Assembly: GCA_018266255.1 (NCBI GenBank)
Contig: JAFEAT010000010.1
Location: 62,001-126,000, forward strand
DNA from: Cyanobacteria bacterium SZAS-4
GTDB lineage: Bacteria > Cyanobacteriota > Vampirovibrionia > Obscuribacterales > Obscuribacteraceae
Reading direction: 5' to 3'
DNA: 64,000 nucleotides
In this document: one piece after another, positions 7,704 to 16,970 of the stretch
Position numbering within the stretch: position 1 is the stretch's first letter
Layout of the letters: each line of letters opens with the position of its first letter
Translations under genes and position numbers: made by a program
Notes under the pieces: generated by a model
The model's database searches: none
What the model was told of the DNA's origin: nothing
What the model saw: the letters and a program-made list of their open reading frames with translations, nothing else

Positions 7704-9236
7704 TTACCGTTTCTTCTTTTTGCGGTAATAGCCACTCGGTGGGCCGCCTTTTGGGGGGCCTTTGGGTGGTCGCATAGGAAGCTGAGGCATGCCTTGAGGC
7801 ATACCGGGTCGACCTCCTCCTGCACCACCGCCGCCGCCGAAAAGCCCAGGCAGCCCGCCTGACAGGTCCATGCCGCCCATATTCGGCATGCCCATTCCAC
7901 CGAACGGACCGCCGCCGCCCATGCCACCGAACATTTTTCTAACCTGCGTCATCATTTGTCGCATCTGCTCAAACTCATTTAACATTTGGCCAACTTGGCT
8001 GTCTTTCAGTCCAGAACCTTTAGCGATTCTTCGCCGGCGACTCATGTCGATAATGTTCGGTTTTTGCCTCTCGGCAACCGTCATTGAGTTGATGGCTCGT
8101 TCGTACATTTGGAATTTGGCTTCGCCTTCGACAGCGATTTTGTCTTGTACTTCTGAGTTCAGTCCAAGCATTCCGCCGATGCCCATCATCTTCATGACGT
8201 CGCCCATTGGTCCCATCTTCTTCATCATCTTCTGCATCTGAATGAACATCTCTAAGTTGAAATCTTCAGTCAGCATGCGTTGCGCTGCTTTCTCTGCTTC
8301 TTTTTCGTCGATATTTTCTTGAGCACGTTCGACCAGAGTGAGCACGTCGCCCATACCGAGAATGCGGCTGGCCATGCGGTCTGGGAAGAATGCTTCCAGC
8401 TGTTCCATCTTTTCGCCAGTGCTCAAATATTTGACTGGTTTACCGACAGCTTCGCGAACTGAGAGCGCTGCACCACCTCGTGCATCCCCGTCGATCTTGG
8501 TCAGCAACAGTCCCGTCACATCCATCTGTGTGTTGAATGTTTCGGCGACGTTGACAGCTTCTTGACCGGTCATGGAGTCTACGACGAGAATTTTTTCAGT
8601 TGGTTTTAGCGAGCGATCGAGCAGTAACAACTCTGCCATCAAATCGGTATCGATTTGCAGTCGACCGGCGGTGTCCAAAATAACTGGGCTGTAGCCCTTC
8701 TTCTCAGCCTCTTCGACAGCCTTCTCGCCAATATCTTGAACGTCTTTGCTGTCTGGAATTGTGAATACGGGAACGCCTATTTGTTTGCCGAGCGTCTCCA
8801 ACTGTTTGATTGCAGCTGGTCTTTGAACGTCGCATGCAACCAGCAAAGGATTCTGACCTTCTTTCTTCAACTTGTGAGCAAGCTTGCCGCAGGCGGTGGT
8901 TTTACCTGATCCTTGCAATCCCAACAACATGATAATTGCCGGTTTGCCATCTAGATTCAGTGGCACATTCTCGCCACCGAGAATGGTGACCATCTCGTCG
9001 TACACGACTTTGATAAATTGTTGATCGGGGCTAACGGAATCGATCACTTCCGTGCCGAGTGCACTTTGCCGAACGCGCGAGATGAAGAGTTTGACTACCT
9101 TTAAGCTTACGTCTGCTTCCAGAAGTGCTTTGCGAACATCGGAGATTGCTTCCTCGATATTGTCTGCAGTTAACTTCGCATCACCTCTTATCGTTTTAAG
9201 AGCGCCTTGCAAATGATCTGTCAGATTGTCGAACAT
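7704..9236 (-). CDS. ffh: Signal recognition particle protein Ffh (SRP54)
   Basis: A 510-residue SRP GTPase. It has the N domain, then the G domain with the P-loop GLQGSGKTT near residue 107, DTAGRLQ, and TKIDGDARGG. The Met-rich M domain follows (MQKMMKKMGPMG, then MSRRRRIAKGSG). Ffh binds 4.5S RNA and signal peptides and brings nascent membrane proteins to FtsY. After the M domain there is an unusual Gly/Met/Pro-rich tail of about 75 residues ending in KKKKR, which makes it longer than the usual 440-480. It heads the ffh-rpsP-khpA run on the minus strand. Confidence 0.97.
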   Translation of the reverse strand: MFDNLTDHLQGALKTIRGDAKLTADNIEEAISDVRKALLEADVSLKVVKLFISRVRQSALGTEVIDSVSPDQQFIKVVYDEMVTILGGENVPLNLDGKPAIIMLLGLQGSGKTTACGKLAHKLKKEGQNPLLVACDVQRPAAIKQLETLGKQIGVPVFTIPDSKDVQDIGEKAVEEAEKKGYSPVILDTAGRLQIDTDLMAELLLLDRSLKPTEKILVVDSMTGQEAVNVAETFNTQMDVTGLLLTKIDGDARGGAALSVREAVGKPVKYLSTGEKMEQLEAFFPDRMASRILGMGDVLTLVERAQENIDEKEAEKAAQRMLTEDFNLEMFIQMQKMMKKMGPMGDVMKMMGIGGMLGLNSEVQDKIAVEGEAKFQMYERAINSMTVAERQKPNIIDMSRRRRIAKGSGLKDSQVGQMLNEFEQMRQMMTQVRKMFGGMGGGGPFGGMGMPNMGGMDLSGGLPGLFGGGGGAGGGRPGMPQGMPQLPMRPPKGPPKGGPPSGYYRKKKKR

Positions 9237-9277
9237 TTAGTTAGTACCTCTTCTTTTTCACCAAGTACTGATCGCTG

Positions 9278-10582
9278 TTAACGGGCTGGTGCCAGTTCTT
9301 TGATCAGGTTTATCTTTTCGCTCACTTCTGCTGGATAGACCAGCCAATTAGATTCGTAGTTGCCTTTCACAAGTGCGTCCACTGTCAAAGATAATCGCGA
9401 CAGTTCGTTCACTTCACCAGTGTCGGTGCGCACGACAATGTTTGTCTGCGGCAGCGCTGAGTCTGGTCTGTAGTAGTCGTATGGACGGAATCCAGTGGAC
9501 TCGACGGTGACGTAGTATTCAGGGTCGTAGCCCATAGCTGCTGCGATTTTGCGAGACTCTTGCAGCAAATCGTCAATTTGCTTTTGACCGTGGAACGGAA
9601 TTTTTGTCGCTTTGAACAAACGTCTGTGCAGAAATCTCGATGCCAGATCCGCCAGTACGGGGTCTGGATCCTTAGACCATTGCTTGATGTGATAAGTCAT
9701 CTGTACGTCATCAAGCGTCAAATATTCTTGCACCGTGAGGTTCTCACCATTTAGCCATTTCTTTGTCGGCGCGTCGATGAATGCCATTCCGCGACCGCCA
9801 TCTTGCATGAGCTGCCGAGCGCGATTGACTAGTTGGTTGAGCAATGCTCTTGCTGCCAGATTTTTGCGGTGATAATACACTTGCGCATACATGCTGTAAC
9901 GAGCGAACAGGTAGTCTTCAACGGCGGTTTGACCCTTCTCGCCCACTACTACAATGCGATCTTCCGCCTGGTCGATTTCGAGCGATCTCAAAATTCTCTG
10001 CAACGCAAATAAACCATATGCGGTGCCAGTCATGTAACTGTCGCGCAAGAGATAATCGAATCTGTCCACATCTAATTGGCTTGAAACGATGTGTGAGACG
10101 TATTTCGGATAGTAAGTCTTCTGCAGGACTTTGACGATATTTTCAGCTAATTTCGGGTCGAACTTATCTAGCACTTCGTGCACTTGCGTGTCGCCTGAAA
10201 TAATTTTACAGGACCAATTTTCGTGATCGTAGTGCAAAATCTTTTCAGTGACGTGGCTGTATGGACCGTGACCGATGTCGTGAAGCAGAGCTGAAGCAAG
10301 TATTAAAGGACGTTGTTCCTCGATACCATCAGTGCGTTCACTCACCATATCTATCAGTTGCGACGCGATGTGCATCACACCGACTGAGTGAGTGAAGCGC
10401 GAACCTTCAGCGCCCTGAAAAGTGAAATAGGAGACGCCCAGCTGGTGCACGCGGCGCATGCGCTGGAACTCTTCAGTGTCGATTAGATCCATAACCAGTC
10501 GTTCGGCTGGTTTATCGCGGTCGAGCACGATGTCCTGATGAATAGGATCGAGGTAGGTTCGCTTATGGGCGATGCGACTCAT
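9278..10582 (-). CDS. HD-domain phosphohydrolase, YwfO/SAMHD1-like
   Basis: A 434-residue metal-dependent hydrolase. The HD motif is present: RFTHSVGVMHIA supplies the first His, LLHDIGHGPYSH the His-Asp pair, and LDVDRFDYLLRDS the last Asp. Close relatives (YwfO, dGTPase-like and SAMHD1-like) cleave dNTPs or other nucleotides; the substrate here is not known. ATG at 10582 follows GAGGGAA three bases upstream, a firm start. Gene order with ffh 41 bases downstream suggests possible cotranscription. Upstream is a divergent membrane-protein gene. Confidence 0.88.
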   Translation of the reverse strand: MSRIAHKRTYLDPIHQDIVLDRDKPAERLVMDLIDTEEFQRMRRVHQLGVSYFTFQGAEGSRFTHSVGVMHIASQLIDMVSERTDGIEEQRPLILASALLHDIGHGPYSHVTEKILHYDHENWSCKIISGDTQVHEVLDKFDPKLAENIVKVLQKTYYPKYVSHIVSSQLDVDRFDYLLRDSYMTGTAYGLFALQRILRSLEIDQAEDRIVVVGEKGQTAVEDYLFARYSMYAQVYYHRKNLAARALLNQLVNRARQLMQDGGRGMAFIDAPTKKWLNGENLTVQEYLTLDDVQMTYHIKQWSKDPDPVLADLASRFLHRRLFKATKIPFHGQKQIDDLLQESRKIAAAMGYDPEYYVTVESTGFRPYDYYRPDSALPQTNIVVRTDTGEVNELSRLSLTVDALVKGNYESNWLVYPAEVSEKINLIKELAPAR

Positions 10583-10688
10583 GGATTCCCTCGGCTCGGC
10601 GGTGACGAATGCGCGTGCACAAATTTGTTTGCACGTTCAGATATACAGTGAAGGATATTATACTTGGCAAAGTATTCGGTATACAGCT

Positions 10689-11618
10689 TTGTATCACGCG
10701 CCACCCGACATCCCTCTTTCTCTGGGCGATCTGGTTGGGAGAAGTTTTCGAGCCTTTCGCGAACAATTCCGCTTCGTCGCGTCCGTCATAGTCTGGCCAA
10801 CGCTTCTGGCTACCTTGAGCATTTCGGGCATGAGATGGTGCATTCTGCACTTTCTTTCGACGCATTCCTTTGACCTTCAATCCATCATCTTGCATCTGGT
10901 CGCAATCCTTCTTTGCTTGTGCATGCTGGCTGTAGCGCAGTGGGAGCTGGCTATCCGCAGTGTCTCGATAGTGCGTGTAGTTCTGGGATTGAATGAAGAT
11001 TACAAGTCGGCAAATGCCTACGCCCGTCGTCGAAAGTGGGCAGCAGTGCTCCTGTACACCATCGCCGCTATCGCCCCGGCGCTCGTCATGTTGTTCTGGA
11101 CTGCGCTCAGTGTCGGATTCGTTGCGCTTTCCAGCCGTCTTCCGTTTGTGCAAGTGCTCTCGTTTTTCTACTTTGCAATTGTTGGCTTAGCCGTCACTTG
11201 CACCGTCAGTTGGTCGCTGCTTGGTTCAGCGCTGGCTTTCACGATCGTGTCGAGTGAAGACGAAACTTTGAAAGTAGTCTGGACGCGTACATATGAGTTG
11301 ATGAAAAATTACATGTGGCGCGGCGGTTCGTTCGTCGTTTTGCTGGGCGTGACTTTGTTTGTGGTCACAGGCGCACTGGATTTACCGTTGCTGCTCGCGT
11401 CACTCTTCGATGCATGGCGCAACAATTTTGCTGCCGATTACGATATGCCCTGGTATCTGGAGGCTTTGAGCGCTGTCGTCGATTGCATCATCAATACAGT
11501 TCTTCTCGGTGTAGTTCCGATTGCAAACGCCTTCTATTACAACGATTTACGCCTGCGCATCGAGGGGCGCGACATCATCGTGCGTCTCGAAAAACTAGAT
11601 AGTCTCGGCTCCGCCTGA
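10689..11618 (+). CDS. Polytopic membrane protein, YciC/GDPD-membrane-domain-like
   Basis: The conserved-looking part begins PLSLGDLVGRSFRAF, typical of proteins with a 'glycerophosphoryl diester phosphodiesterase membrane domain' or of the YciC group. About six hydrophobic segments follow, including VVLLGVTLFVVTGALDLPLL. No catalytic domain is attached. The frame is open from ATG at 10572, but that would put its first residues over the start region of the divergent HD gene and the residues do not look conserved. TTG at 10689 gives 309 residues and fits the family start better, though its ribosome site is weak. Function unknown. Confidence 0.65.
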   Translation: MYHAPPDIPLSLGDLVGRSFRAFREQFRFVASVIVWPTLLATLSISGMRWCILHFLSTHSFDLQSIILHLVAILLCLCMLAVAQWELAIRSVSIVRVVLGLNEDYKSANAYARRRKWAAVLLYTIAAIAPALVMLFWTALSVGFVALSSRLPFVQVLSFFYFAIVGLAVTCTVSWSLLGSALAFTIVSSEDETLKVVWTRTYELMKNYMWRGGSFVVLLGVTLFVVTGALDLPLLLASLFDAWRNNFAADYDMPWYLEALSAVVDCIINTVLLGVVPIANAFYYNDLRLRIEGRDIIVRLEKLDSLGSA

Positions 11619-11668
11619 GTCTCAGCCGACCGATACGAGTCCCTGCCTCTGAACCGGCTTTAGATAAT

Positions 11669-12157
11669 CTAGACTGCGCTTGATTTCGGCTTGTCGAAGG
11701 CTGGCAAAAGCAGTGAAATAAGGGCGAACAGAATGACAATGCCGAAAACTCGTTCTGATGTTTTGTGCATGCCATCGAACTTTTCACGCGCTTCTGGCTG
11801 CGCTTGAATTTGTGGCAACAGATCTCTCATCGGTGGCACGATTCCGAGCGAAAACACCATGGTGGCAGCGACAGCAATCAAGCTCGTGGCCCAGCGCGCT
11901 TTCACGAGCTTTGATGCGGTTGCTTTCTGTTTCATAAAGTCAAGCGCCTCTGCCACTAGCAGAACAATGGCGCAGACAAGAGCGACGGTACTGAAGTTCA
12001 GAAAGATCGGAGCATTGTTCATCGCCGCCTCAGCAACGGGAATACCCTTCTCTTTTGCGGCTTTCACAAGCGTAACGACTGCGAAGACGATCATCCCCGA
12101 GCCGCCGAAAAGAATTGATAACGTAATCGATCTTAGTATTTGACTGATTGTTGACAT
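11669..12157 (-). CDS. DUF4149/TMEM205-like membrane protein
   Basis: A 162-residue protein with four hydrophobic segments, near residues 14-33, 50-70, 88-110 and 138-155. The SILFGGSGMIVFAV start and the final region with HKTSERVFGIVIL are like the DUF4149 (TMEM205-like) family, whose role is unknown. It is alone on the minus strand, convergent with the preceding membrane gene and divergent from glgP, with 230 bases of spacer between it and glgP. Confidence 0.75.
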   Translation of the reverse strand: MSTISQILRSITLSILFGGSGMIVFAVVTLVKAAKEKGIPVAEAAMNNAPIFLNFSTVALVCAIVLLVAEALDFMKQKATASKLVKARWATSLIAVAATMVFSLGIVPPMRDLLPQIQAQPEAREKFDGMHKTSERVFGIVILFALISLLLPAFDKPKSSAV

Positions 12158-12387
12158 GAATATTATTTAGACCAAGGTGCCCGGCACAATCTTAATTCGG
12201 GCGGCTTCTAAAATGTAATTCCGAGCATTTTTGCGACACCACTCGTTACATCGTAGGCATCTTGGGATCTCGCGTATTCGTGAACACTAGACGTGGAGCG
12301 CTTCACCTGCGAAAATGACGCGCACTAATGTGGCACGCGTGCTGCCGTTAAGTATGCAGATTCGTGCGCAAGTTCTGAGGTGACAGA

Positions 12388-14916
12388 GTGGTTGACCAGC
12401 AAACCAAGACTACGACAGTAGTTGTTGAAAATGACCGTACCGGTACTTCGGTTGAAACGCTCAAGCGTGCAATCGCCGATAACCTTTTCTACATCCAGGG
12501 CAAGGTGCCGGATGTTGCCACAAGAAACGATCAGTACATGGCAGTGGCATACACGGTTCGTGACCGACTTGTGCACCGATGGCTGCAAACAACAAAGCAG
12601 TTCGTCAAGAACGACGTTCGAGCCGTCTGTTATCTATCGGCCGAATTCCTTCTAGGACCTCACCTGGTAAACAACCTCGTCAACATGGGTATGTTGGAAA
12701 ACTGCAAAAAAGCAGTCGAAGCCCTGAACATCGATTTCGAAATGCTCGTAAATCAGGAAGAAGAGCCTGGTTTGGGAAACGGTGGTTTGGGCCGTTTAGC
12801 TGCATGCTACATGGATTCGCTCGCCACGCTCAACATACCTGCCATCGGATATGGTATCAGATATGAGTTCGGAATTTTCGAGCAAGTTATCAAAGACGGA
12901 TGGCAAATCGAGATCACCGACAAGTGGTTGCACTTTGGTAATCCCTGGGAAATTCCACGTCCTGAGCACACTATGGAAGTGCAACTGGGCGGCCACATCG
13001 AAGGCAACTTGGATGAGCAAGGTCGCTACCGAGTGAAGTGGATTCCTGCACGTATCATCAACGGTGTTCCATACGACACACCGATTTCCGGATACAAGAC
13101 GACGAACACAAATACCTTGCGTCTGTGGAAAGCTGAGGCGCCAGAGTCGTTCAATTTCAAAGCCTTCAACACCGGTGACTACACCGGTTCTGTGCAAGAG
13201 AAAATGTTCTCTGAGAATATTTCCAAAGTTCTCTATCCAAACGATGAAGCGATTCAGGGCCGCCAGCTGCGTCTTGAGCAACAGTATTTCTTCACGTCAT
13301 GCTCGCTGCAAGACATGATTCGAATTCATTTTGCAAATGGACAGAAGCTGGAAACCTTCCACGAAAAATTCGCTGTTCAACTGAATGACACCCATCCTTC
13401 CATTGGAATCGCAGAGCTGATGCGAATCTTAATTGACGTCTATGCGATGGAGTGGGACGAAGCGTGGGAAATTACCCACAGGACTTTCGGATACACCAAC
13501 CACACGTTGATGCCCGAAGCGCTTGAAAGATGGGAGTATGACCTGTTCGCCACAGTTCTCCCTCGCCATCTCGAAATTATTCTCGAAATCAACCGTCGTT
13601 TTCTTGAAGAAGTGAGCGAAAAATTCCCGGGTGACGAAGCGCGTCTAAAGCGCATGTCGATCATCGACGATTCAGGTCGCAAGTTCATCAGAATGGCGCA
13701 TCTCGCGAGCATCGGCAGTCACGCCATTAACGGCGTTGCCGAGTTGCATTCTCGCCTTGTTACGGTCGATGTCCTCAAGGATTTCTATGAGATGTGGCCA
13801 GAGAAATTCGGCAACGTCACAAACGGCGTCACGCCTCGTCGTTGGATGGTGGTATCGAATCCTGAACTAAGCGCGTTAATTTCAGAGACGATAGGCGAAG
13901 ATTGGATCTGGGATTTAACACAGCTCAAGCGACTCGAGCCTTATGCGAACGATGCAGTGTTCCGTAAAAAGTGGAATCACATCAAGCAACAAAACAAGGA
14001 GCATCTGGCTACCTATATCAAGATGCACAACGGTGTGGATGTTGATAGTGACTCAATCTTCGACGTGCAAGTGAAACGTATGCACGAGTACAAGAGACAG
14101 TTGCTCAACGTGCTGTATGTGATCACCCTTTATCTTCAGATCAAAGACGGTCAGGCCAAAGATGTCTGCCCGCGCACCTTTATCTTTGGTGGCAAAGCTG
14201 CTCCAGGATACGCGATGGCTAAGTTGAGCATCAAACTGATCAATGGTGTTGCCGATGTCGTCAATAACGATCCAGAGATCAAAAACAAGATCAAAGTGGC
14301 TTTCCTGGCTGACTACTGTGTCAAGCTCGGTCAGCAAGTTTATCCCGCCGCTGACCTTTCCGAACAGATTTCGACTGCTGGTAAAGAGGCTTCAGGCACC
14401 GGAAACATGAAGTTTGCGATGAATGGTGCCCTCACTATTGGCACTCTTGATGGTGCCAATATCGAAATTAGAGAAGAAGTCGGCGACGAAAACTTCTTCC
14501 TCTTCGGTCTCACAGATCCAGAAGTGAAGCAGCTCAAAGCCAACAACTATCGGCCGCTCGATTTCTACGAAAGCAATGAAATGCTGCGACGCGTCATCGA
14601 CAAGATTGCTGACGGCACCTTCTCTGACGGCAGTCGTCAAACATTCGCGCCGATTATCGACACACTATTGAATCGTGATGAGTGGATGCTTCTGGCTGAC
14701 TATCAGCATTACGTTGATGCTCAAGCGAAGGTCAGCGCAGCCTACAAACACAGAGACGAGTGGACGAAGATGTCGATTCTCAACGTCGCGCGTATGGGCA
14801 AATTCTCGTCTGACCGCGCTATTAAAGAGTATTGCGAAGACATCTGGGACGTGAAGCCCCTTAAGGTCGTCGTCGAAGACATCGATCCGGTTGCAGCAGT
14901 CTGCGCCCTCTATTAA
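12388..14916 (+). CDS. glgP: Glycogen/starch/maltodextrin phosphorylase
   Basis: An 842-residue GT35 enzyme. It releases glucose 1-phosphate from alpha-1,4-glucans using pyridoxal phosphate. Seen: GLGNGGLGRLAACYMDS near 127-143, the RRWM region near 490, KRMHEYKRQLLN near 557, and the PLP signature EASGTGNMKFAMNGA with the cofactor lysine at Lys675. Length is normal. It starts with GTG at 12388 behind GAGGTGA. No other glycogen gene (glgA, glgB, glgC) is nearby. It indicates that the organism stores or salvages alpha-glucan. Confidence 0.96.
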   Translation: MVDQQTKTTTVVVENDRTGTSVETLKRAIADNLFYIQGKVPDVATRNDQYMAVAYTVRDRLVHRWLQTTKQFVKNDVRAVCYLSAEFLLGPHLVNNLVNMGMLENCKKAVEALNIDFEMLVNQEEEPGLGNGGLGRLAACYMDSLATLNIPAIGYGIRYEFGIFEQVIKDGWQIEITDKWLHFGNPWEIPRPEHTMEVQLGGHIEGNLDEQGRYRVKWIPARIINGVPYDTPISGYKTTNTNTLRLWKAEAPESFNFKAFNTGDYTGSVQEKMFSENISKVLYPNDEAIQGRQLRLEQQYFFTSCSLQDMIRIHFANGQKLETFHEKFAVQLNDTHPSIGIAELMRILIDVYAMEWDEAWEITHRTFGYTNHTLMPEALERWEYDLFATVLPRHLEIILEINRRFLEEVSEKFPGDEARLKRMSIIDDSGRKFIRMAHLASIGSHAINGVAELHSRLVTVDVLKDFYEMWPEKFGNVTNGVTPRRWMVVSNPELSALISETIGEDWIWDLTQLKRLEPYANDAVFRKKWNHIKQQNKEHLATYIKMHNGVDVDSDSIFDVQVKRMHEYKRQLLNVLYVITLYLQIKDGQAKDVCPRTFIFGGKAAPGYAMAKLSIKLINGVADVVNNDPEIKNKIKVAFLADYCVKLGQQVYPAADLSEQISTAGKEASGTGNMKFAMNGALTIGTLDGANIEIREEVGDENFFLFGLTDPEVKQLKANNYRPLDFYESNEMLRRVIDKIADGTFSDGSRQTFAPIIDTLLNRDEWMLLADYQHYVDAQAKVSAAYKHRDEWTKMSILNVARMGKFSSDRAIKEYCEDIWDVKPLKVVVEDIDPVAAVCALY

Positions 14917-15133
14917 GGTTGAGCGTCGAAATTAAGTAACGTCTCACACAATTGCGAGCGGTTGTGTCGGAAGTTCCGATTTTGCTTGTAGGAAGCTTTG
15001 TTGCGCAGTATTGCAACCAATGAATTTGGGTGACCTCGACCTGTTGGCAATCTCCGCCTGCTTAAAGAAATGAATGTAGAGCCCCATACCTTTTAGGGCT
15101 ACTATTGGCAAGAGTTTGTGATAGGATTATCGA

Positions 15134-15164
15134 GTGACTACAATTTGCACTCACGTGACTACAA
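15134..15164 (+). promoter_or_regulatory. Candidate operator: direct repeat GTGACTACAA at the start of the ribbon-helix-helix gene
   Basis: GTGACTACAA occurs at 15134-15143 and again at 15155-15164, a 21-base period equal to two DNA turns. The second copy abuts the ATG at 15165 and covers the place where a ribosome site would lie. TCACGTGA at 15151-15158 is a palindrome overlapping the second copy. Arc/CopG-type proteins commonly bind tandem sites in their own promoter, so autoregulation is a reasonable inference. There is no experimental support. Confidence 0.45.
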
Positions 15165-15767
15165 ATGGGCGAAGATAAACAGAAGACAACTAATATCAGT
15201 CTTCGAATTCCGGAAGACTACCGGAAACGTCTTCAGTTGCAGGCTGACAAGAAAAGCATAAGCTTCAATGCTCATGTCTTGCGGGTTCTGGAAATTCACA
15301 TGATGAGTTCCGGATTCGGTCCAACCTCAGTCACATCTACCTCGGGACGGCTTTTCGAAATTCGTTGCGAGCCTTATGTAGACAATGTGGACGAAACGAC
15401 CTGGGCATTCTTTGTTGATGAACCAAAGTTCGAAAAGGAGCGTGCCTACTACACAATCGGGATCGGACGCACGATTATGAGAGATTGGCAGGTCAAAGAT
15501 AAGCCGACAGTCTCGAAAGAAGTTGGATTAGCTTTGCTGAATTATTACAACCGCCGTGGGCTCGAAATAGACAGGCTGGCATGGACGCAATATCCGGGAC
15601 CAGACAACGATGGTCGGAGAGTGTTGCAAGTTGCCGAAGTACCTGAAACACTTGAACAATTTCTCGATCTATTAATGACCGATAAATGGACAGACAAATA
15701 TTTAGAGCAGTCAGATAAGAGTCAGGATATTCGAAGAGGCAGGCAAGAATCAGCTTTATACAGGTAG
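15165..15767 (+). CDS. Ribbon-helix-helix protein with unknown C-terminal domain
   Basis: The first 47 residues (TTNISLRIPEDYRKRLQ, then AHVLRVLEIHM) have the strand-helix-helix pattern of Arc/CopG-type DNA-binding proteins. The remaining 150 residues form an alpha/beta region (FEIRCEPYVDN, WAFFVDEP, YYTIGIGRTI) that I do not recognise. The protein ends in a charged tail. At 200 residues it is much longer than a simple antitoxin of this type and no toxin gene is adjacent, so a transcriptional regulator with a sensing domain is more likely. The desaturase gene follows 93 bases later and could be its target. The ATG lacks a good ribosome site. Confidence 0.75.
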   Translation: MGEDKQKTTNISLRIPEDYRKRLQLQADKKSISFNAHVLRVLEIHMMSSGFGPTSVTSTSGRLFEIRCEPYVDNVDETTWAFFVDEPKFEKERAYYTIGIGRTIMRDWQVKDKPTVSKEVGLALLNYYNRRGLEIDRLAWTQYPGPDNDGRRVLQVAEVPETLEQFLDLLMTDKWTDKYLEQSDKSQDIRRGRQESALYR

Positions 15768-15860
15768 CACGAATAAACGCAGGCCCAGGCAGACAGCTGC
15801 AAGGCTTTTCAAAATGGGTCGGGAATCAAGGCAATACGCCTAAGATCGAGGAAGGAAGAA

Positions 15861-16784
15861 ATGGTGATTGAGTACATCTTACTGTTCGCGATATTTTATA
15901 CGTGGCACGCCATGGGCATCACCATCGGCTACCACAGATTGCTGTCTCATCGCTCCTTCTCTTGCTCGAAAGCAGTTGAGTACTTCTGGGTGCTGCCTGG
16001 TTTTTTGGCATTCGAAGGTTCGCCAATTTGGTGGGCAACCATTCACCGTGCTCATCACAAGTGGGTAGAGACCCCGTTGGATCCTCACTCACCACGTGCT
16101 CTCGGTCTTAAGTATGCATTCACTGGTTGGTTGGCTGAGAAGGAATACGCTCCTCACCTTGATCCATACAAGCAATGCAAAGATTTGGTCGCTGACCCAA
16201 TTTATCGTTTCCTCGATTTTAATGGACGCCTTCCACTCGGACACGCGATGGGCTTCGCTTGCTGCTTCGCCTTTAGATTGATTTTGTGGGCTCTGTTTGG
16301 CTGGCAAGTCGCTCTCATTTCATTGCTAGCAGGCGCTTCAGTTCTCGCTATTCCATTGATGTTGAATGTTGTATGTCATTTACCGAAGTACGGCTACAAA
16401 AACTACGCGTTGGCTGACGATAGCGTAAATGTGTGGTGGGTAGGACTCCTCGCAATGGGCGAAGGGTGGCACAACAACCACCATGCTGCCCCTGGTTCTG
16501 CCAGAACCGGTATGCTGCCTCACGAGTTCGATGCTACCTGGCTGATGCTCAAATTCATGAAGAAGATTGGTTTGATCACTCGCATGAACGTTGCTGACCA
16601 CGATGTGTTGCTCGCTCGGGCTGCTGCTGAACTGGCTAAGCAAAACAATATGAGTCCTGTAGAAGTGCCTGCAGCTCCAGTGCTCGTCACCATTGGTGGT
16701 GGCAAGAGCGGCGGCAGGGTACGCGATTTTGGTGCTAAGAGAGCTGCAGTACGCAAGCGTCGGGAGCTAAGCAAGCAATCGTAG
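15861..16784 (+). CDS. Acyl-CoA/acyl-lipid delta-9-type fatty acid desaturase
   Basis: A 307-residue integral membrane di-iron enzyme. All three histidine boxes are present: HRLLSH (His25, His30), HRAHH (His62, His65, His66) and HNNHH near residue 205. These are the marks of type 1 desaturases, which insert a cis double bond in acyl chains using oxygen. It implies aerobic membrane lipid adjustment. The C-terminal 50 residues are basic and probably cytoplasmic. ATG at 15861 follows GGAAGGAAG. A strong terminator lies 27 bases after the stop. Confidence 0.93.
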   Translation: MVIEYILLFAIFYTWHAMGITIGYHRLLSHRSFSCSKAVEYFWVLPGFLAFEGSPIWWATIHRAHHKWVETPLDPHSPRALGLKYAFTGWLAEKEYAPHLDPYKQCKDLVADPIYRFLDFNGRLPLGHAMGFACCFAFRLILWALFGWQVALISLLAGASVLAIPLMLNVVCHLPKYGYKNYALADDSVNVWWVGLLAMGEGWHNNHHAAPGSARTGMLPHEFDATWLMLKFMKKIGLITRMNVADHDVLLARAAAELAKQNNMSPVEVPAAPVLVTIGGGKSGGRVRDFGAKRAAVRKRRELSKQS

Positions 16785-16811
16785 GCTGAAACAGTGCCCC
16801 GCAAAAACTTG

Positions 16812-16848
16812 AATTCCTGGATAGCGATCTATCCAGGAATTTTTTTTT
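16812..16848 (+). terminator. Rho-independent terminator after the desaturase gene
   Basis: A 13-base perfect stem AATTCCTGGATAG / CTATCCAGGAATT with a four-base loop (CGAT) is followed by eight T residues. The stem is followed at once by the T run on the plus strand, so it ends the desaturase transcript. Confidence 0.92.
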
Positions 16849-16970
16849 GATCTGCTAATTTTTCAAAGCGCGAATTACTTCACGGGTAATCAATTGAGCG
16901 TTCAGCTGAGAAAATATCTCGAATCCTACTGTCAAGGTGTTTCAATAGAAGACCCCGGTAGAGAAGTCTC

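Noticed and set aside
10563..11153. Minus-strand 196-residue frame
   Set aside because: Lies opposite the membrane protein; highly charged and low in hydrophobic pattern, a shadow frame.
15165..15767. Antitoxin of a toxin-antitoxin pair
   Set aside because: Protein is too long, has an extra domain and no toxin-like gene adjoins it.
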